From NCBI GenBank assembly GCA_964518505.1, contig CAZFGT010000008.1, forward strand, positions 1 through 62,132: a DNA stretch of 62,132 bases, given 5' to 3'. This DNA is from DASPUH01 sp964518505 (lineage in GTDB: Bacteria > Chloroflexota > Limnocylindria > Limnocylindrales > CSP1-4). The notes beneath the pieces were generated by a model. That model was given only the letters and a program-made list of their open reading frames with translations, did not search any database and was not told where the DNA came from. Below are positions 59,239-62,132 of this stretch, piece after piece. Every line of letters begins with the position of its first letter. Within the stretch, counting starts at the first letter, position 1. The translations under genes were made by a program, and so were the position numbers.

Positions 59239-60057
59239 TCAGGCCGCGTCGCGCTGGCGGCGGGCCTCGTAGAAGAGCACGGCTGCCGCGGCGGCCACCG
59301 ACAGGCTGTCGGCCAGGCCGGCCATCGGCAGATGCACCGGGATGAGCGACGGGGCGCTCCAGCGCTCGGTCAGGCCGGCCGCCTCGCTGCCCAGCACGAT
59401 CGCCGTCCCGGCCCGGTAGTCCACGTCGGTGTAACGCCGTGAGGCGTCGACGCGGGCCACCACGACGGCGAGTCCGAGGTCACGCAGCCAGACCTGGACC
59501 TCGTCGGCGGCCGCCGCGACGACTGGCACGCTGAAGATGCAGCCCAGGCTGGCGCGGATCGTGTTGGGGTTGTAGAGGTCGGTGCCCGGATCGGCCAGCA
59601 CGACGCCATCGAGGCCCGCCGCGTCCGCGGTGCGCAGGATGGCCCCCACATTGCCGGGCTTCTGCACCCCCTCAAGGACCGCGACGAGCGGCGGCGTCCC
59701 CAGGTGGAGGTCGCCAAGGGCCAGGTGCCGGGGTCGCACCACGGCCACGATGCCGTCGCTGCGGTCCCCGTAGGCGAGCCGCGCATGAGCCTGCGGCCCC
59801 ACATCCAGCCGCACGTCGCGGCCCTGCCGCGCGCGGGCCTCCAGCGCCTCGAGCAGGGCGGCCCCGTCCGGCCCGTGGACCAGCGAGCGGCAGACGAAGA
59901 CCGTCTCCACCTCCACGCCCGCCTGCATCGCCCGCCATGTCTCGCGTGCGCCATCCACGAGCGTCAGGCTGGTCTCGTCGCGCCGGCGCCGGTCGCGCAG
60001 GGCGTGCGCCGCAGCGACGCGTGGGTTGCGGGCAGAGGTGATGGGCTCGTCGGTCAC
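59239..60057 (-). CDS. TrmH/SpoU-family RNA methyltransferase
   Basis: This 272-residue SPOUT methyltransferase acts on ribose 2'-OH of rRNA or tRNA. The N-terminal substrate-binding domain (about 1-100) is followed by the knotted core with motif 1 LEGVQKPGNVGAILRTADAAG, motif 2 IVLGSEAAGL and motif 3 IPVHLPMAGLADSLSVAAAAAVLFYE. The target nucleotide is not predictable. The GTG at 60057 overlaps the stop of the upstream methyltransferase gene (GTGA). A further upstream extension is a shadow of that gene. Confidence 0.92.
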   Translation of the reverse strand: MTDEPITSARNPRVAAAHALRDRRRRDETSLTLVDGARETWRAMQAGVEVETVFVCRSLVHGPDGAALLEALEARARQGRDVRLDVGPQAHARLAYGDRSDGIVAVVRPRHLALGDLHLGTPPLVAVLEGVQKPGNVGAILRTADAAGLDGVVLADPGTDLYNPNTIRASLGCIFSVPVVAAAADEVQVWLRDLGLAVVVARVDASRRYTDVDYRAGTAIVLGSEAAGLTERWSAPSLIPVHLPMAGLADSLSVAAAAAVLFYEARRQRDAA

Positions 60058-60893
60058 GGTCGCGCCACGACCATCGTGCCGGCCTCCAGGGCGCGGCCGT
60101 CGGCCGTGACCAGGCGCAGCGGCGTGACTTCGACGCGCCCGCGCGGCGCGCCGCCCCAGGCACCTCGCATCATGTCCGCGAGGTCGCCCGCCGCCAGCGC
60201 CGTCGAGTGGCTCGTGAGGATCAGCATCGGTGGCGTCGCGCCATCGCCGAGCTCGCGGCACGAGGCCAGCAGGGCCGGCAGGTCCGCCGCCAGGTGCCAG
60301 CGGTGCGCGCCCGTGCCGTGACCGTATGCCGGCGGGTCGGCGACCACGATGTCGTAGGTGCGACCCCGGCGCGCCTCACGGGCAGCGAACGCCGCCGCGT
60401 CGTCGATGATCCAGCGGACGGGTGCTGCGGTGAGGTCCGAGAGCGCCGCATCGCGGCGAGCCCACGTGACGGCCGTCCGCGCGGCGTCGACGTGCGTGAC
60501 GGCGGCGCCGGCGCTCGCCGCGGCCAGGGTCGTGCCGCCGGTGTGGGCGAAGAGGTTCAGCACACGCCCGCGACCGGATGCCACGGCGGCGGCCACGACC
60601 GCCCACACCGCGGCGTGCTCCGGGTAGCAGCCGACCTCGCCCGAGGTGGTCGGGCGCAGTTCCAGGCGGAAGGCGCCCGCGTCGATCGTCCACGGGGCGA
60701 ACGCGCCGGGCACCGAGACCCAGCGGCCGCGCGGTCCGTCCCGTTCGAAGCGCAGGTCCGCGCCCGTCCAGCTCGCCGGGTCGTGGGGCGACAGGCGCTC
60801 GGCAGCCACAGCCGGCCGATCGACGACGCGCGCCCCGAACCGCTCCAGGCGACGGCCGCCGCCAAGGTCCAGGAGTTCGTGATCGAGGGCCAA
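60054..60893 (-). CDS. class I SAM methyltransferase, RlmI/YccW-like
   Basis: This 279-residue protein has SAM motif I in LNLFAHTGGTTLAAASAGA, the acidic VTHVDAARTAVTWAR loop and motif IV VVADPPAYGHG, which marks RlmI/YccW-type RNA cytosine methyltransferases. It lacks the long PUA domain of Escherichia coli RlmI, so the target is uncertain. The start is a TTG at 60893. Its stop is shared with the next gene start (GTGA), so it is co-expressed with the TrmH-like gene. Confidence 0.82.
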   Translation of the reverse strand: MALDHELLDLGGGRRLERFGARVVDRPAVAAERLSPHDPASWTGADLRFERDGPRGRWVSVPGAFAPWTIDAGAFRLELRPTTSGEVGCYPEHAAVWAVVAAAVASGRGRVLNLFAHTGGTTLAAASAGAAVTHVDAARTAVTWARRDAALSDLTAAPVRWIIDDAAAFAAREARRGRTYDIVVADPPAYGHGTGAHRWHLAADLPALLASCRELGDGATPPMLILTSHSTALAAGDLADMMRGAWGGAPRGRVEVTPLRLVTADGRALEAGTMVVARP

Positions 60894-60930
60894 CGTGGCG
60901 CGCCCGGCTGCCCGGTCGGGCGCGCGCGGC

Positions 60931-62132
60931 TCAGGCCGTGGCGTCGTTGCGGAGGAGCGCGGGATGGTTGGTCTCGTCGACGCCCTGGTCCACGTCTGCC
61001 TTGGTCAGCAGCAAGGGGGCGCGTCCGTGGCGGATCGTCTCCTCGGTGATGATGCATTTGCGCACGTCGGTGCGCTCCGGGATCTCATACATCACGTCGA
61101 GCAGGGCCTCCTCGACGATCGAGCGCAGGGCACGGGCTCCGGTGCGACGGCCCAGGGCCAGCTCCGCGGCGGCATCGAGCGCGCCGCGGGTGAACACGAG
61201 CTCCACCTTGTCCAGCGACAGGAACTTGGTGAACTGCCGCGCCACGGCGTTGCGCGGCTCGGTCAGGATCCGCACCAGGTCGTCCTGGGTCAGCGGGTTG
61301 AGCGTCACGATGACCGGCAGCCGGCCCACGAACTCGGGGATCAGGCCGAACTTGAGGAGGTCCTCCGGCATGAGCTGCTCGAGCACCTTCTCCCGCTGGG
61401 CCCGATCGAGGTGGGCCTCCGAGCCGAAGCCGATCGACCGCCGGCCGACCCGCTCCTCGACGATGCGCTCGAGGCCCTCGAAGGCGCCGCCGCAGATGAA
61501 GAGCACGTTGGTCGTGTCGATCTGGATGAAGTCCTGGTGGGGATGCTTGCGGCCGCCCTGCGGCGGCACGTTGGCGATCGTGCCCTCCAGGATCTTGAGG
61601 AGCGCCTGCTGGACGCCCTCCCCCGACACGTCCCGGGTGATCGAGGGGTTGTCGGCCTTGCGGGCGATCTTGTCGATCTCGTCGATGTAGATGATCCCGC
61701 GCTGGGCCCGGGCGACGTCGAAGTCGGCCGCCTGGATGAGCCGCAGGAGGATGTTCTCCACGTCCTCACCGACGTAGCCGGCCTCCGTCAGCGAGGTCGC
61801 GTCGGCGATGCAGAACGGCACGTCGAGCACGCGGGCGAGGGTCTGGGCCAGCAGCGTCTTGCCCGAGCCGGTGGGCCCGACCAGCATGACGTTCGACTTC
61901 TGCAGTTCGACGTCATCCACCTGGTGGCCGGCGTTGACCCGCTTGTAGTGGTTGTAGACGGCGACCGAGAGGACGCGCTTGGCCCGCTCCTGGCTGATGA
62001 CGTACTCGTCAAGGGCCGACTTGATGTGCGTCGGGTTGGGCAGCTTGGCGACCTGCGGCTTGGCGCGGGGCGCCTCCAGCATCTCCTCTTCGATGATCTC
62101 CTGGCAGAGGTTGATGCACTCGTCGCAGATGT
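60931..62132 (-). CDS. clpX: ATP-dependent Clp protease ATPase subunit ClpX, 5' end outside the window
   Basis: This unfoldase feeds proteins to ClpP. Visible parts are the end of the N-terminal zinc domain (ICDECINLCQEII, encoded at 62131-62093), Walker A GPTGSGKTLL, Walker B IIYIDEIDKIARK, the ILEGTIANVPPQGGRKHPHQDF loop region with the pore-side residues, GFGSEA and the sensor 2 GARALRSIVEE. An internal ATG at 62082 is not the start; the reading frame continues unbroken through the window edge. The C-terminus ends shortly after the AAA+ domain as usual. clpP is not seen here. Confidence 0.96.
   Translation of the reverse strand, partial: ICDECINLCQEIIEEEMLEAPRAKPQVAKLPNPTHIKSALDEYVISQERAKRVLSVAVYNHYKRVNAGHQVDDVELQKSNVMLVGPTGSGKTLLAQTLARVLDVPFCIADATSLTEAGYVGEDVENILLRLIQAADFDVARAQRGIIYIDEIDKIARKADNPSITRDVSGEGVQQALLKILEGTIANVPPQGGRKHPHQDFIQIDTTNVLFICGGAFEGLERIVEERVGRRSIGFGSEAHLDRAQREKVLEQLMPEDLLKFGLIPEFVGRLPVIVTLNPLTQDDLVRILTEPRNAVARQFTKFLSLDKVELVFTRGALDAAAELALGRRTGARALRSIVEEALLDVMYEIPERTDVRKCIITEETIRHGRAPLLLTKADVDQGVDETNHPALLRNDATA

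Noticed and set aside
1..62132. tRNA or rRNA genes
   Set aside because: I scanned the gaps between genes by eye and saw no cloverleaf with T-loop and CCA-type ends and no rRNA-like sequence. A tRNAscan run would settle it.

Overview
The window is high-GC DNA (roughly 70 percent) with dense genes, frequent GTG and TTG starts, 4-bp ATGA/GTGA stop-start overlaps and one 100-N scaffold gap, so it is probably part of a metagenome-assembled scaffold. The gene set (Tad/Flp pilus proteins, paired FHA proteins next to RodA and a PBP, a MoxR-DUF58-transglutaminase operon, a DUF2342 metallopeptidase, a T-box before valS) fits a Chloroflexota bacterium, possibly of the Limnocylindria type. That placement is inference from protein style. 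No rRNA or tRNA gene, CRISPR array or transposase was seen.

Layout. 0.2-5.7 kb: a xylose-type binding lipoprotein, an OmpR-type response regulator and sensor kinase, then two membrane proteins preceded by four 11-bp direct repeats that look like the regulator's binding site. 5.7-10.7 kb: a MrfA/MrfB-like DNA repair pair, a PfkB kinase and a small acidic protein. 10.7-22.7 kb: a long minus-strand run comprising a UvrD-nuclease fusion, a membrane protein, a ureohydrolase, an M20 amidohydrolase, a methyltransferase, a CpaE-like ATPase, MurI, a DUF2342 metallopeptidase, a hydroxyacid dehydrogenase and a YchF-like NTPase. 22.8-30.4 kb: a small membrane protein, RarA, a VanW protein and a three-gene serine cluster (class V aminotransferase, SerA, histidine phosphatase). 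30.4-37.9 kb: the MoxR-DUF58-transglutaminase operon and an MGH1-like glycosidase. 37.9-42.0 kb: FhaA-FhaB-RodA-PBP, a cell elongation or division module. 42.1-46.9 kb: a zinc-ribbon protein broken by the gap, YihY, a small HTH protein, FmdB, an unknown zinc-ribbon protein and a Ser/Thr/Pro-rich surface protein. 47.2-55.8 kb: a Tad-type island of two TadE pseudopilins, three large TadG-like paralogs and a 55-residue Flp pilin. 55.8-62.1 kb: a small membrane protein, T-box-controlled valS, two RNA methyltransferase-type genes and a 5'-truncated clpX.

The least explained structure is a pair of four-unit repeat arrays, 43530-43752 and 50384-50597. They lie in opposite orientation about 6.9 kb apart. 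Their units carry an imperfect palindrome and have almost the same spacing in both arrays (61-73-62 and 62-74-62 bp). One lies behind the zinc-ribbon gene and the other sits between two TadG-like paralogs that themselves share 89 identical bases. Other notable signals are an 18-bp perfect palindrome plus two more inverted repeats ahead of the Tad genes, the T-box, and a recurrent TAYACT-type -10 element.
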